Source: Sedimenticola hydrogenitrophicus
GTDB lineage: Bacteria; Pseudomonadota; Gammaproteobacteria; Chromatiales; Chromatiaceae
DNA: 64,000 nucleotides
Assembly (NCBI RefSeq): GCF_025175675.1
Contig: NZ_JANIOA010000012.1
Span: 49,149-113,148 of the forward strand
Direction of reading: 5' to 3'
Shown here one piece after another: positions 35,528 through 44,591 of this stretch. Made by a program: the position numbers and the translations under genes. The stretch's first letter is position 1. Every line of letters starts with the position of its first letter. Under the pieces are notes generated by a model. That model ran no database searches and was not told where the DNA came from. It worked only from the letters and a program-made list of their open reading frames with translations.

Positions 35528-36622
35528 TCAGTGGTTGTCGGAATAGCGTTCGGCGATGGCGACGAAATCCTCATATCCCGCCAGGAAGTTGTCCACCATG
35601 TCCGGATCGAACTGGTTGCCGCGGCCTTTGGCGATGATCTCCCGGGCCTCCGGAAAGGGTATCGGCGGTTTATAGACCCGTCGGGAGATCAGGGCATCGA
35701 ATACATCGGCGATGGTCATCAGCCGTGCCGATACCGGGATGGCGTCACCCGCCAGTCCGTCCGGATAGCCGCTGCCGTCCCAGTACTCGTGATGCCAGTG
35801 GGCGATCTCCTTGGCCAGGGTGAGAAATTTGACCGGTTTTTCCGCATCCCGCTCGGCCTGTTCCAGCGCCTCCGAACCCAGTTTGGCGTGGGTCTTCATG
35901 ATCACCCACTCCTCCGGTGTCAGCTTGCCGGGTTTCTGCAGGATGTGATCAGGGATACCCACCTTGCCGATATCGTGCAGGGGCGCGGATTTTGCCATTG
36001 AGTCGATGATCGGGTCGTCCAGATAGACCGAGAAGCGGGGGTGATCCCGTAATCGTGTCGCCAGGGTGCGGACATAGTTTTGGGTGCGGTGCAGGTGATT
36101 ACCGGTTTCCGGATCACGCGTCTCGGCGAGGCGGGCCAGGGCGTGGATGCTGACATTCTGCACCAGCAGGTTTTCGCTCATGCGCCGCTGGATTTCGGCC
36201 TCCAGCCAGGCATTTTGGTCGGACAGCCGGTCGCGCGCCTGCTTCAGTTCCAACTGCGTATGCACCCGGGCCAGCACGATGGGGGGCACGATCGGTTTGG
36301 CGATGTAGTCCACCGCACCCATCTCCAGCCCGCTCAGTTCCGCCTCGGTGCTGTCCATGGCGGTGATGAAGATGACCGGAATATCTCGGGTGAGCGGGTC
36401 GGCACGCAGCCGGGCGAACACCTCGTGGCCATCCATCTCCGGCATCATCACATCCAGCAGGACCAGGTCTGGACGAGGCGGGGTACCAGCAATGCGTAGC
36501 GCCTTCTCGCCCGAGGTGGCGGCGCGGACCCGGTAGCGGGGTTGCAGCAGTTCGCTGAGTACCGTGAGATTCTCCGGGGCGTCATCGACAATCAGGATGG
36601 TCTGGTCATTGGTTTTCGGCAT
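35528..36622 (-). CDS. Response regulator with HD-GYP cyclic-di-GMP phosphodiesterase
   Basis: 364 residues (start MPKTNDQTILIVDD, with GGGAGTGGAG upstream). The receiver domain has its acceptor Asp in DLVLLDVMMPEMDG and Lys in DYIAKPIVPP. After a helical linker, the HD-GYP domain carries HLHRTQNYV, HDIGKVGIPDHIL, the HHEYWDGSGYPDGLAG motif and TIADVFDAL, all ligands expected for an active phosphodiesterase that degrades cyclic di-GMP. First gene of the operon; phosphorylation by the downstream kinases would tune cyclic-di-GMP, so motility or biofilm control is likely. It resembles the RpfG type. Confidence 0.93.
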   Translation of the reverse strand: MPKTNDQTILIVDDAPENLTVLSELLQPRYRVRAATSGEKALRIAGTPPRPDLVLLDVMMPEMDGHEVFARLRADPLTRDIPVIFITAMDSTEAELSGLEMGAVDYIAKPIVPPIVLARVHTQLELKQARDRLSDQNAWLEAEIQRRMSENLLVQNVSIHALARLAETRDPETGNHLHRTQNYVRTLATRLRDHPRFSVYLDDPIIDSMAKSAPLHDIGKVGIPDHILQKPGKLTPEEWVIMKTHAKLGSEALEQAERDAEKPVKFLTLAKEIAHWHHEYWDGSGYPDGLAGDAIPVSARLMTIADVFDALISRRVYKPPIPFPEAREIIAKGRGNQFDPDMVDNFLAGYEDFVAIAERYSDNH

Positions 36623-37245
36623 CTCCACTCCCTGGCCTGTGGCCGTCGTGTTGTGTGAAAACAAAAACCACACCGAAATATATCGGCTGTTCCGGAATTA
36701 AATGTAGGTCTAAATCAGTGTACTTACAAATAAATTCCTTGGCTAACCCCCTGGCTTCGCCGGCGGATTCGTCAGGTTTGGCGTGTCCGCCGGTTGAGCG
36801 CCTCTGGATGAAGGATGGCAAATGGACTCTTGCCAAGACGCAAAGCACGCCAAGAAAAACAGATTCCTGCCTTTAACCTGGAAAAAGCCGTTGAACCACG
36901 AAATTTACAAAAAATGTAACTACTCGCTCGGTCGGTAAGTGATCGGTCTGCCTTGTTGGCCGATCTTGATGGCGCCTCGAATCCGGCCCCTTTTTCAGTT
37001 TCACGCCTGCCCTTGTTTGAGCGAAGCGAGTTTGGGCAGGCGCTGAAAATGGGGCCGGATTCGTGGAGGCGAGCCAGCACGTGAGGCCGGCAAGGCAGAC
37101 CGATCACCCCGTGAGTAGTTACCAAAAAATACAAAAAGATAAAAGATTGTAGCTGAAGCCAGGCTCACCCAGAAGGTGAGCGTCGTATCGCAATTGTTCG
37201 GCCCGTGGCGGGCACCGCGGTCGCGGCGCCCGCACGGCAAGGCCT
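36623..37245. other. 623-bp intergenic region holding MITE copy D
   Basis: Between the SLC13 permease gene 3' end and the signalling operon start. The central third is MITE D. A degenerate AAGACGCAAAGCACGCC repeat lies near 36835. The sequence just upstream of the HD-GYP gene (36650-36760) is AT-rich and a plausible promoter region. No gene is supported. Confidence 0.7.
36916..37122. mobile_element. IS66-type MITE, copy D (exact 8-bp duplication)
   Basis: A 207-bp element with tips GTAACTACTCGC / GTGAGTAGTTAC, flanked on both sides by exactly CAAAAAAT (36908-36915 and 37123-37130). Deleting the element and one copy gives a plausible ancestral sequence. Its ends match copy C in inverse orientation, with arms GCCTCGAATCCGGCCCC / GGGGCCGGATTCGTGG. 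This is the shortest and cleanest copy and lacks the GGTACAGGGATGTACC insert seen in C and E. Confidence 0.92.
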
Positions 37246-39231
37246 TTACAGGAACAGCTGCATGGCGATCATCATCACCACCAGGAACAGGATGGTCATG
37301 ATGCCACCGGCGCGCATGAAGTCCGGCACCCGGTAACCGGCCGGTCCCATGATCAGGGCATTCACCTGGTGGGTAGGGATGAGGAACGAGTTGGAGGTGG
37401 CGATGGCCACGGTGAGGGCGAACACCGCCGGATCGGCCCCGGCGCCGATGGCGATATTGACCGCCAGTGGCACCAGCAGCACCGTGGCACCCACGTTGGA
37501 CATCACCAAGGTAAAGAAGGTGGCGAGGATGGCGACCGCCGCCTGGATCACCCAGACAGGTTGCGCACCCACTACTTCGAGGGTCTGCTCGGCGATCCAT
37601 TTGGCGGTGCCGGTGCTCTCCACCGCCAGTCCCAGCGGGATCAGCGAGGCGAGCAGAAACACGGTTTTCCAGCTCACCGCCTCGTAGGCCTCCTCGATGG
37701 AGAGTACCCCGGAGAGGATCATGCCGATCGCCCCGGTGAGCAGGGCCACGGAGAGACGGATATCGGTGAACAGCACCATGGAGAGGGCGATCAGGAAGAA
37801 CAGGGCGGCCCAGCCCACCTTGTGCGGACGCAGCTCCTCGCGCGGATACTCGGTGGTGATCACCACGAAATTGCGGTCCTTCTCCAGGCGCGCCAGCGCC
37901 TCCCAGGTGGTGTGTACCACCAGGGTGTCGCCGGCGACAAACGGGATGTTGCGGATATCGTCACCCTCGCGCATGGTCTCGCCGTTGCGGTGCAGGGCGA
38001 TCATGGCGATGCCGTAGACCTTGCGCATCCACACGTCGCGGGCGCTCTTGCCGATCAGCTTGGAACCGGGGGGGATCAGCACCTCGGCGATACCGGCCTT
38101 GGTGGCGGCCAGGGACTCGGTGAAGCTGCGCAGCTCATTGCGCTTCCTGAGACCGAAGGTCTCGACAAAGTGGTCGATATTGCGCGACTCGGCAATCACC
38201 CCCAGTACCATGCCATTTTCGATGGCGGTATCGCGGGCCAGGGTGCCGGGCCCGACCTGGCTCTCCTGGCCGGGGCGCTTGTTGGCGATGACCCGCACCT
38301 TGTACAGCGTCTCGATATCGTCCAGCTCCTTGCCTACCAGGGTGCTGCCGTCCGGCACCACCAGTTCGAACAGACTGAAGCTGACGCCGTAAAGATCGCG
38401 GAAGTATTGCATCGCCCCGGCCGCGGTGGTGCTGCTCTCGCTCTTGGTGGCGGGCAGCACGAAGCGCCCCGCGAGCACGAAATAGATCACCCCGGTGGCC
38501 ACCAGCATCAGGCCGATGGGGGTGACGGAGAACAGACCCCAGGCTTGCATCTTCTGCGTCTCGGGCAGGGCGATGTTGGAGGTGTTGATCAGGTCATTGA
38601 GCAGGATCAGCGGTGACGACCCGACCATGGTCACGGTGCCGCCGAGGATGGCGCAGAAGCCCATGGGCATCAGCAGGCGCGACATGGGCAGGTCGGCGCG
38701 GGCGGAGATACGCGAGACCACCGGCAGGAACAGGGCGGCGGCGCCCACATTCTGCATGAACGAGGAGATGATGGCCACGGTGCTGGAGATGATGGGAATG
38801 ATGCGTCCCTCGGTCTTGCCGCCGACCTTGAGGATGAAGGCGGCCACCTTGCTCATGATGCCGGTGCGGTCCAGCCCGGCGCCGATGATCATCACGGCGA
38901 TGATGGAGATCACCGCGTTGGAACTGAAACCGTCGAACAGGTGCTGGGTATCCACCAGTCCGGCGTTCAAGCCCATCAGCGGGGCGGCCAGCGAGGTAAG
39001 GCCGAGCAGCACCATGATGACGATGGCGGCGACATCGACCCCCACTACTTCAAAGGCGAACAGATAGATGGTGAGCAGCAGCAGGGCGGTGACCCAGGCG
39101 ATCTCGATCGTAGGGACATTCATGGCCAGCAGTACGCCACCGACCAGGAACAGCGCGGCGGGGATGATCTGTTTCAGCGACAGCAATAGTGGCTGGGGGG
39201 CTGTCTGCTCCTCGTCGGCCAGTGTGGTCAT
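37246..39231 (-). CDS. SLC13/DASS-family anion permease with two RCK_C domains
   Basis: 661 residues: N-terminal helix set (about residues 20-260), two TrkA-C (RCK_C) domains in the middle (VPDGSTLVGKELDDIETLYKVRVIANKR and IPPGSKLIGKSARDVWMRKVYGIAMIALHR), then the second helix set including NSFLIPTHQVNALIMGPAGY. This architecture is shared by sodium- or proton-coupled sulfate and dicarboxylate carriers; sulfate is favoured by the length and by its shared upstream region with the SulP gene. Monocistronic. Substrate is inference. Confidence 0.88.
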   Translation of the reverse strand: MTTLADEEQTAPQPLLLSLKQIIPAALFLVGGVLLAMNVPTIEIAWVTALLLLTIYLFAFEVVGVDVAAIVIMVLLGLTSLAAPLMGLNAGLVDTQHLFDGFSSNAVISIIAVMIIGAGLDRTGIMSKVAAFILKVGGKTEGRIIPIISSTVAIISSFMQNVGAAALFLPVVSRISARADLPMSRLLMPMGFCAILGGTVTMVGSSPLILLNDLINTSNIALPETQKMQAWGLFSVTPIGLMLVATGVIYFVLAGRFVLPATKSESSTTAAGAMQYFRDLYGVSFSLFELVVPDGSTLVGKELDDIETLYKVRVIANKRPGQESQVGPGTLARDTAIENGMVLGVIAESRNIDHFVETFGLRKRNELRSFTESLAATKAGIAEVLIPPGSKLIGKSARDVWMRKVYGIAMIALHRNGETMREGDDIRNIPFVAGDTLVVHTTWEALARLEKDRNFVVITTEYPREELRPHKVGWAALFFLIALSMVLFTDIRLSVALLTGAIGMILSGVLSIEEAYEAVSWKTVFLLASLIPLGLAVESTGTAKWIAEQTLEVVGAQPVWVIQAAVAILATFFTLVMSNVGATVLLVPLAVNIAIGAGADPAVFALTVAIATSNSFLIPTHQVNALIMGPAGYRVPDFMRAGGIMTILFLVVMMIAMQLFL

Positions 39232-39473
39232 GTATACGCTCCCGAAAAAAAACCTTTCTATATTGATTTGTGCTGTCGGAAAATCTGATGCCGATGCCTG
39301 CGATCACGCTTTGCCGGGGGCCGGGTCAAGCCGGACGTGCGCACGGAGCAGAACCCGGTGCCGGGTGGTTTGACTCCGACAATTTTTCGTCCGGTCCCCG
39401 GGGGGATACCTGTCTGTACACAGCCGAACCCGACACGCGCTGTGAACACAGTCCGCCGGGTAGCCTGACGCTA

Positions 39474-39579
39474 TAAGCTGTTGAGTGTTGGGCTTCTGGA
39501 ACGAGTGATCAGCAGCAGCCGATGTTCCGATATGAAAAGATACTATAAAACATAAGGCCATTCTAATTTATTAAATTAC
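39474..39579 (-). promoter_or_regulatory. Upstream region of the SLC13 gene, homologous to that of SulP
   Basis: About 105 bases, centred some 290 bases before the start codon, share a run of blocks with 44592-44694 ahead of the SulP gene: TAAGYTGTTGA, GAACG, GATGTTYCG, ATACTATAA and CTAATTTATTAA, then TTAC. The first 30 positions align without gaps with 22 identities. On the minus strand TATAGT is a plausible -10, with a weak -35. See findings. Confidence 0.6.
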
Positions 39580-39649
39580 GGGTAGCGCAAACCGCTGCTT
39601 ATGAGGCAGCTCGGTTTTTCTTGCAGGGGAAATGGGTTAGAGCAGTGTG

Positions 39650-39735
39650 GTAGGTTGGGGTGAGGTACGAACCCCAACATCATGACGCACTCCCAAACAA
39701 ACATCGTTGGGGTTCGCAGGCTCACCCCAACCTAC
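39650..39735. repeat. GTAGG...CCTAC palindromic unit, TTGGGGTGAG type
   Basis: Arms GTAGGTTGGGGTGAGG and CTCACCCCAACCTAC with inner CGAACCCCAAC / GTTGGGGTTCG. Near-perfect long hairpin, no flanking duplication. Confidence 0.85.
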
Positions 39736-39776
39736 GAGCTGTATTCTCCCGATCCTCCACCTGCCGGGTTGGACCG

Positions 39777-39830
39777 GAGGAGTGGTACAGGGATGTACCG
39801 ATAACGGAGCCGAGGATGCAATGCACCGTT
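39777..39830. repeat. GGTACAGGGATGTACC interspersed unit
   Basis: GAGTGGTACAGGGATGTACCG followed by GAGCCGAGGATG and CACCGTTTACGGA. Related copies are at 42312-42395, in MITE C (about 21708-21752, inverted), in MITE E (about 49118-49152, inverted) and partly in MITE B (about 18343-18370). All six reading frames have been predicted as short proteins in places, but none has a ribosome site. Confidence 0.7.
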
Positions 39831-40204
39831 TACGGATCAAAGGACCAAAGGACGGAAATGAAGGTAAGCCATGGTATCTATTTGCGCACTTTGCGTTCTT
39901 CACGGTTGAATCGAGGAATTCAGGTTGACTCGTTCCCATGCTCCGAGACTGTGAAAGTATTCAGGCTGATCAACGTGGCAAAAAAATTGACCGCCTGAGA
40001 CACCCGTAGAGAGGCGATCGCCATGTCGGGAAGGGTTTGGGTACCCCACTTTTCGCGTCATTTGGCAATTCTTTCACAGTCTCTCCGCGTGGGAATGCAT
40101 ACCAAGCTACAACAGCGTGGGCACAAAAAGCGTGCCCACCCTATCAAGCTCGTTCAGGGGAATAGACCCCATATCGGCACGTCTTCTGTGCCTAGGCGGA
40201 TGGC

Positions 40205-40687
40205 TTAGAACAGGCCCGGTTTGTCCTGTTCCAGGTCGAGCAGATACTGCTTCACCCGGACACCGCCGCCGAAGCCGGTCAGGCTGCCGTCGGCGCCGAT
40301 CACCCGATGACAGGGGATGACGATCGGCAGCGGGTTGCGCCCGTTGGCGGCGCCTACCGCGCGCATTGCCTTGGGCCGGCCGAGCTGTTGGGCGATGTCG
40401 GCATAACTGCGGGTCTCGCCGTAGGGGATCGAGCGCAGGGCGTTCAGAACGGCGAGTTGGAACGGTGTGCCGTGGGGACGCAACGGCAGATCGAAGGTGC
40501 TTCGGTCACCGGCGAAATACTCGGCGAGCTGCGCCCGGACCGTGGCGAAGGGCAGCGCATCCCGCCGCCAGTCCGCGCCCGGTTCGATGCGTCCCTTGCC
40601 CTCTGGAAAGCCGATCAGTTCGAGTCCATGTTCGTCCCCCGCCAGTAACAGGGGGCCGATGGGGCTGTCGTAGTAGTCGTATTTCAT
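40205..40687 (-). CDS. ogt: Methylated-DNA-protein-cysteine S-methyltransferase
   Basis: 160-residue single-use suicide enzyme that removes methyl groups from O6-methylguanine. The acceptor Cys is in PIVIPCHRVIGADGSLTGFGGG; the recognition helix is FQLAVLNALRSIPYGETRSYADIAQQLGRPKAMRAVG. It follows the Ada-AlkA gene by 6 bases, forming an alkylation-repair operon. As the Ada-AlkA protein lacks an O6-methyltransferase domain, Ogt supplies the activity that the C-terminal half of E. coli Ada provides. Confidence 0.95.
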   Translation of the reverse strand: MKYDYYDSPIGPLLLAGDEHGLELIGFPEGKGRIEPGADWRRDALPFATVRAQLAEYFAGDRSTFDLPLRPHGTPFQLAVLNALRSIPYGETRSYADIAQQLGRPKAMRAVGAANGRNPLPIVIPCHRVIGADGSLTGFGGGVRVKQYLLDLEQDKPGLF

Positions 40688-40693
40688 CTCAGG

Positions 40694-42130
40694 TTACCCA
40701 TTGAGTTGTGCGGCGGCTCGCCACAGGTGCATGCCAGCATAGGCGCGCCAAGGTCGCCAGTCGGCGGAGCGTTCCAGCAGCGCGGCCGCATTGCGGTCAC
40801 CGTACAGTTGCCGGGCCACCTTGAGTAGCACCAGGTCGGAGTGCAGGAAGGCGTCCGGATCGGACAAGACACGCAGGGCGATGTAGCCGGCGGTCCATTC
40901 GCCGATCCCCTTGATGGCGATCAGCGATTCACGCAGGCTGTCCGCCTCGACCCAGCGGCTCAGGTCAAGCGTGCCATCGGCCACCGCACCGGCCAGCTGG
41001 ATAATGGCCCGTGCCCGGGCCTGCGGCATCGGCAAGTCGGATGGATCGGCCCGCATCAGCCGCTCCGGGGTGGGGAACGGGTGGACGCCGTCGACGCTGG
41101 TGCCCAGGCGCTCGGCGATGCGCCCCATCACCGTGGTGGCGCCGGCCACGGATATCTGTTGTCCCACGATCGCGCGCACCGCCAGCTCGAAACCGTCCCA
41201 GCCGCCGGGCACGCGGATGCCGGGGTGCTCGTATTGCAGGCGTTGCAACACGGGATCGCGTGACAGGGTTACGTCGATCTCCCGTGGATCGGCATTCAGA
41301 TCGAACAGGATACGCAGCCGTTCCACCAGGCTGTAGAGCGCAGCCGTGGAGGGCAGGGTGAGGCGACAGACCAGGGCCTGTTCGGTGGGGTGGTCGTTGA
41401 CCTCGATATGGCCGGCCTGGCCGTCCAGCGCGATATGCCGGTGCCAGGCCCCGTCGCTCACCCACTCCACGCCGGGAACGGCCCGTTTGGCCAGAAATGC
41501 CGCGATCGATTCCCAGCAGTAGGGGGCGCGGTAGGGCAGGCGGATAACCAGCGGGTCGCCGGCGGCCGGGCCGGTACCGGCCCGTAGCACTGAGGGCGGC
41601 CGGCCATAGACCTGGCGAAAATGGTCGTTGAAGCGACGCACACTGCCGTAACCGGTCGCCATGGCCACCTCGGTCATGGAGAGGCCGGTCTCGTCGATCA
41701 GCTTTTTGGCGAACTGCAGGCGCCGGGTCTGGGCGACGGCGAGGGGCGAGGCGCCGAGGTGGCGCTGGAACAGGCGGCCGAGATGCCGGCTGGTGATCCC
41801 CAGCCGGTCGGCCAGGGCAGTGACCGAGGATTGGTCGAGCGCCCCCTCATGGATCAGCCGCAACGCCCGGGTGACGGTGGTGGAGGTACCGTGCCAGGCC
41901 GGTGTGCCCGGTGCCGCTTCGGGCCGGCAGCGCAGGCAGGGGCGGAAACCCGCCTCCGCGGCGGCCGCGGCGGAGCGGAAAAAGGTGATGTTCTCCGCCT
42001 TCGGCAGCCGGGCGGGGCAGATGGGGCGGCAATAGATGCCGGTGCTTTTCACTCCGACATAGAAGCGTCCGTCGAAGCGGGGGTCCCGGGTCTGCCGTGC
42101 CTGTTCGCATGTGGTGAGGTCCAACTCCAT
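40694..42130 (-). CDS. Ada-AlkA fusion: alkylation-response regulator and DNA glycosylase
   Basis: 478 residues in three parts. Residues 1-75 are the Ada zinc domain with Cys34, Cys38, Cys65 and Cys68 (YCRPICPAR, CLRCRPE); Cys34 would take a methyl from phosphotriesters. Residues 85-185 are an AraC-type DNA-binding domain (SVTALADRLGITSRHLGRLFQRHLG, SMTEVAMATGYGSVRRFNDHF). Residues 195-478 are AlkA-like 3-methyladenine glycosylase, with a helix-hairpin-helix IKGIGEWTAGYIALRVL and a catalytic Asp in DAFLHSD. The fusion joins sensing, regulation and base removal in one protein; ogt follows in the same operon. Confidence 0.94.
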   Translation of the reverse strand: MELDLTTCEQARQTRDPRFDGRFYVGVKSTGIYCRPICPARLPKAENITFFRSAAAAAEAGFRPCLRCRPEAAPGTPAWHGTSTTVTRALRLIHEGALDQSSVTALADRLGITSRHLGRLFQRHLGASPLAVAQTRRLQFAKKLIDETGLSMTEVAMATGYGSVRRFNDHFRQVYGRPPSVLRAGTGPAAGDPLVIRLPYRAPYCWESIAAFLAKRAVPGVEWVSDGAWHRHIALDGQAGHIEVNDHPTEQALVCRLTLPSTAALYSLVERLRILFDLNADPREIDVTLSRDPVLQRLQYEHPGIRVPGGWDGFELAVRAIVGQQISVAGATTVMGRIAERLGTSVDGVHPFPTPERLMRADPSDLPMPQARARAIIQLAGAVADGTLDLSRWVEADSLRESLIAIKGIGEWTAGYIALRVLSDPDAFLHSDLVLLKVARQLYGDRNAAALLERSADWRPWRAYAGMHLWRAAAQLNG

Positions 42131-42665
42131 TGCCGCCGCCTGTCTTGCCTGTTTCGCTCATCATAGGGCAGCGATCGGGGCGGTGCTAGCCGGAATCGGA
42201 CCTCTATTCCGGGGTGGCCGGCGAGTAAAGTGGACCGCTTCGATGACAGCAATTCTAAATTTGACGAGGCTTATCCTCAGCATCTCTCGGCAAGGATTCA
42301 TTTTTGGCCGCGAGGAGTGGTGCAAGAGGAGTGGTACAGGGATGTACCGTTTACGGAGCCGAGGATGTCATGCACCGTTTACGGACCTAAGGATGGAATG
42401 AACGCAAATGAACGCGAATAAATTTACCATAATCCCCTCTGGTGGTTTGGTGGTTGGCAGATGGGTGGGGCATTACGGACGAATTAATTGACCCGGGCAT
42501 AATGGCTGGGCGGGACCCTGGAGAACCACGGATGACACAGATTCACACAGATAGGAGATCAGAATTCTGAATCCGTGTTTATCCGTGTGAATCCGTGGTT
42601 CCTTATTAACCGGGTAATGCGCTTTCAGGGGGCTCCGGCGGTCCACCGGCCATGTCACCGGACGG
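42131..42665. other. 535-bp intergenic region with repeats
   Basis: Between the SulP 3' end and the Ada-AlkA start. It contains the GGTACAGGGATGTACC unit at 42312-42395 and an inverted repeat at 42521-42602 (GAACCACGGATGACACAG and CCGTGTGAATCCGTGGTTCC). The first 60 bases contain the Ada-AlkA promoter region. No gene is supported. Confidence 0.7.
42521..42602. repeat. AACCACGGAT inverted repeat
   Basis: GAACCACGGATGACACAGATTC paired with a right arm reading GAATCCGTGGTTCC with TTTATCCGTGTG before it. It resembles in style, but not in sequence, the CACGGAGGCACAGAGG layer inside MITEs A and B. Confidence 0.75.
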
Positions 42666-44435
42666 CTACCGCGCCGGTGCGCTCCGGCACTCCTGGAAGA
42701 TGTGATGCTCACAGCCCGCGCAGATCGATTTATCCAGCTTATGATAGATGGCGTGGATGGCGGCATTCTTCGACTGGAAGATATTGCGGTCGCCGATCAC
42801 TTCCAGATCGCCACCCCGTTCCAGCGAGTCCCACAACCGCTCCTTGACGTTGATCAGGTAGAGCTTTCCACCCGCGTCCTTGCGACGTTGCGCCTCCTCG
42901 ACCAGGGCGTGTCCGCCCTGCAGATCGACAAAGTTGATGCCGCTGGCGATGATGGCCAGGTGCTTCTTCTCCGGGTGATTGGCACGGATGCGATCGAACC
43001 GCTCCTGCAGGTGATTGACCGAGCCGAAGAACAGGGAGCCGTCGATACGGATGATCTTCAGCTGCTTGCACTCCGGCAGGTCGGGATCGCTGGAGAAGGC
43101 GTGTTTGTAAAGGCGGTGGTCGGGCACCCGGGTAACGATATTGGGCTTGGAGACCCGCTCCAGGTAGAGCACCAGGGAAAGCAGCACCCCGGCGAAGATG
43201 GCGAATTCCAGTTCCAGGAACATGGCGCTCAACAGGGTCACCAGCAGCACCGCGCTTTCGCGCTTGGAAGACTTCAGGACATGACTGATCTCCTTGAAGT
43301 CGATCAGGCCCCAGGCCACCAGGAACAGGATACCGGCCATGGCCGCCTTCGGCAGATAGGCGGCATAGGGGGCCACCAGCAGCACGATCACCATCAGCAG
43401 CAGGGCGGCAAAGATGGCCGCCAGGGGCGTCCTGGCGCCGGCCTGATAATTCAGCCCACTGCGGTTGAACGAGCCGGTGGCCACGTAACCGGAGAAGAAG
43501 GCGCCGGCGATATTGGACAGCCCCTGGCCGATGAACTCCTGATTGCCGTTGATGCGATAACCGCCCCGGGCAGCGATGGAGCGGCCGATGGAGACCGCCT
43601 CGGTCAGCGCGAACAGGGTCACCGCCAGGGCGGTGGGGGCCAGGTCCTTGACGTTCTGGAACGAAAGTTCCGGCGCCGACAGCGGCGGCAGGGTGGCCGG
43701 CAGGGCGCCGACGGTCGGTATATGGGTAATCGATGGCCCGAACCAGGTATCCAGCAACAGCGACACCAGGGTGCCGGTGAGCATGGCGGCGATCATGTAG
43801 GGGATGCGCGGCAGCCAGCGCTTGAAGGCGATACCGGAGAGCAGGGTGATCAGGGCGATGCCGGTCACCCAGGGATTGATCTCCGGGAAATGCCGCGAGA
43901 AGTTGAACAGAATCTCATGCAGATGGCCGCCACTGTCCATTTCGACGCCGAAAAAGTGTTTCAGCTGTTTGGCGGAAATCAGCACCGCGGCGCCCGCGGT
44001 GAAGCCGATGATGACCGAGTGGGAGATGAAGTTGACCAGCGCGCCCATGCGCGCCAGGCCCAGGGCCAGCTCAAACACGCCCACCATGAAGGTGAGGGTG
44101 AGGGCGAGGGTGATGTAATCGGCACTGCCCGGTGTGGCATAGACCGACAGGGCGGAGAACAGCACCACCGAGGCGGCGGTGGTGGGTCCCGAAACCAGGT
44201 GTTTCGAGGAGCCGAACAGGGCGGCGATGATCGCCGGCACCATGCCCGCGTAGAGCCCGTATTCCGGTGGCATGCCGGCGATGGTGGCGAAGGCCACGCC
44301 TTGCGGCAGGACGACGATGGCGCCGGTGAGGGCGGCAAGCAGGTCGGCGCGCAGGTCGCGCTTGTCGATATTGGGAAGCCAGTGGGTGAACGGAAGCAGG
44401 AAGCTCCAGGCGGGTTGCAGTGCCGTAATACGCAT
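42666..44435 (-). CDS. SulP-family inorganic anion transporter with STAS domain
   Basis: 589 residues. The N-terminal 420 residues hold the SLC26/SulP membrane domain, including the signature LPQGVAFATIAGMPPEYGLYAGMVPAIIAALFG and ISAAEAVS-like FALTEAVSIGRSIAARGGY and NQEFIGQGLSNIAGAFFSGY. A cytoplasmic STAS domain follows (IRIDGSLFFGSVNHLQERF, LAIIASGINFVDLQGG). It imports sulfate, bicarbonate or similar anions with sodium or protons. The C-terminus ends with CAGCEHHIFQEC, a Cys/His cluster that is not typical of the family and might bind a metal. Monocistronic. Confidence 0.9.
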   Translation of the reverse strand: MRITALQPAWSFLLPFTHWLPNIDKRDLRADLLAALTGAIVVLPQGVAFATIAGMPPEYGLYAGMVPAIIAALFGSSKHLVSGPTTAASVVLFSALSVYATPGSADYITLALTLTFMVGVFELALGLARMGALVNFISHSVIIGFTAGAAVLISAKQLKHFFGVEMDSGGHLHEILFNFSRHFPEINPWVTGIALITLLSGIAFKRWLPRIPYMIAAMLTGTLVSLLLDTWFGPSITHIPTVGALPATLPPLSAPELSFQNVKDLAPTALAVTLFALTEAVSIGRSIAARGGYRINGNQEFIGQGLSNIAGAFFSGYVATGSFNRSGLNYQAGARTPLAAIFAALLLMVIVLLVAPYAAYLPKAAMAGILFLVAWGLIDFKEISHVLKSSKRESAVLLVTLLSAMFLELEFAIFAGVLLSLVLYLERVSKPNIVTRVPDHRLYKHAFSSDPDLPECKQLKIIRIDGSLFFGSVNHLQERFDRIRANHPEKKHLAIIASGINFVDLQGGHALVEEAQRRKDAGGKLYLINVKERLWDSLERGGDLEVIGDRNIFQSKNAAIHAIYHKLDKSICAGCEHHIFQECRSAPAR

Positions 44436-44591
44436 CTAATCTTTGTGATTACCTCGTGTCCAAGCGAAATGTGAGACTACCCTGCAGGGTAAATCGACCA
44501 ACTGCCGGGCGCGCCGTGGCTATCGCGGTCGTTTCCGGAGTGAATGGGATTCACCAGCGGGACAGGCGGTATGCCGGGCAGATTGGGGCGT

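Larger units (their letters stand above)
39232..40204. other. 973-bp repeat-rich intergenic region
   Basis: Holds the SLC13 upstream region (above) and, toward ogt, a string of repeats: 39650-39735 (GTAGGTTGGGGTGAG...CCTAC), 39777-39830 (GAGTGGTACAGGGATGTACCG), 39930-40104 (two 25-bp arms TTCCCATGCTCCGAGACTG and CAGTCTCTCCGCGTGGGAA) and 40117-40143 (GTGGGCACAAAAAGCG). Short open frames inside it merely translate repeats. No gene is supported. Confidence 0.75.

Noticed and set aside
42230..42421. Short frames reading EEWYRDVPFTEPRM
   Set aside because: The same peptide comes from every copy of the GGTACAGGGATGTACC repeat, with differing contexts and no ribosome site; it is a translated repeat, not a gene.
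42702..44474. 590-codon open frame antisense to the SulP gene
   Set aside because: Shadow of a well-supported SulP gene with low-complexity composition.
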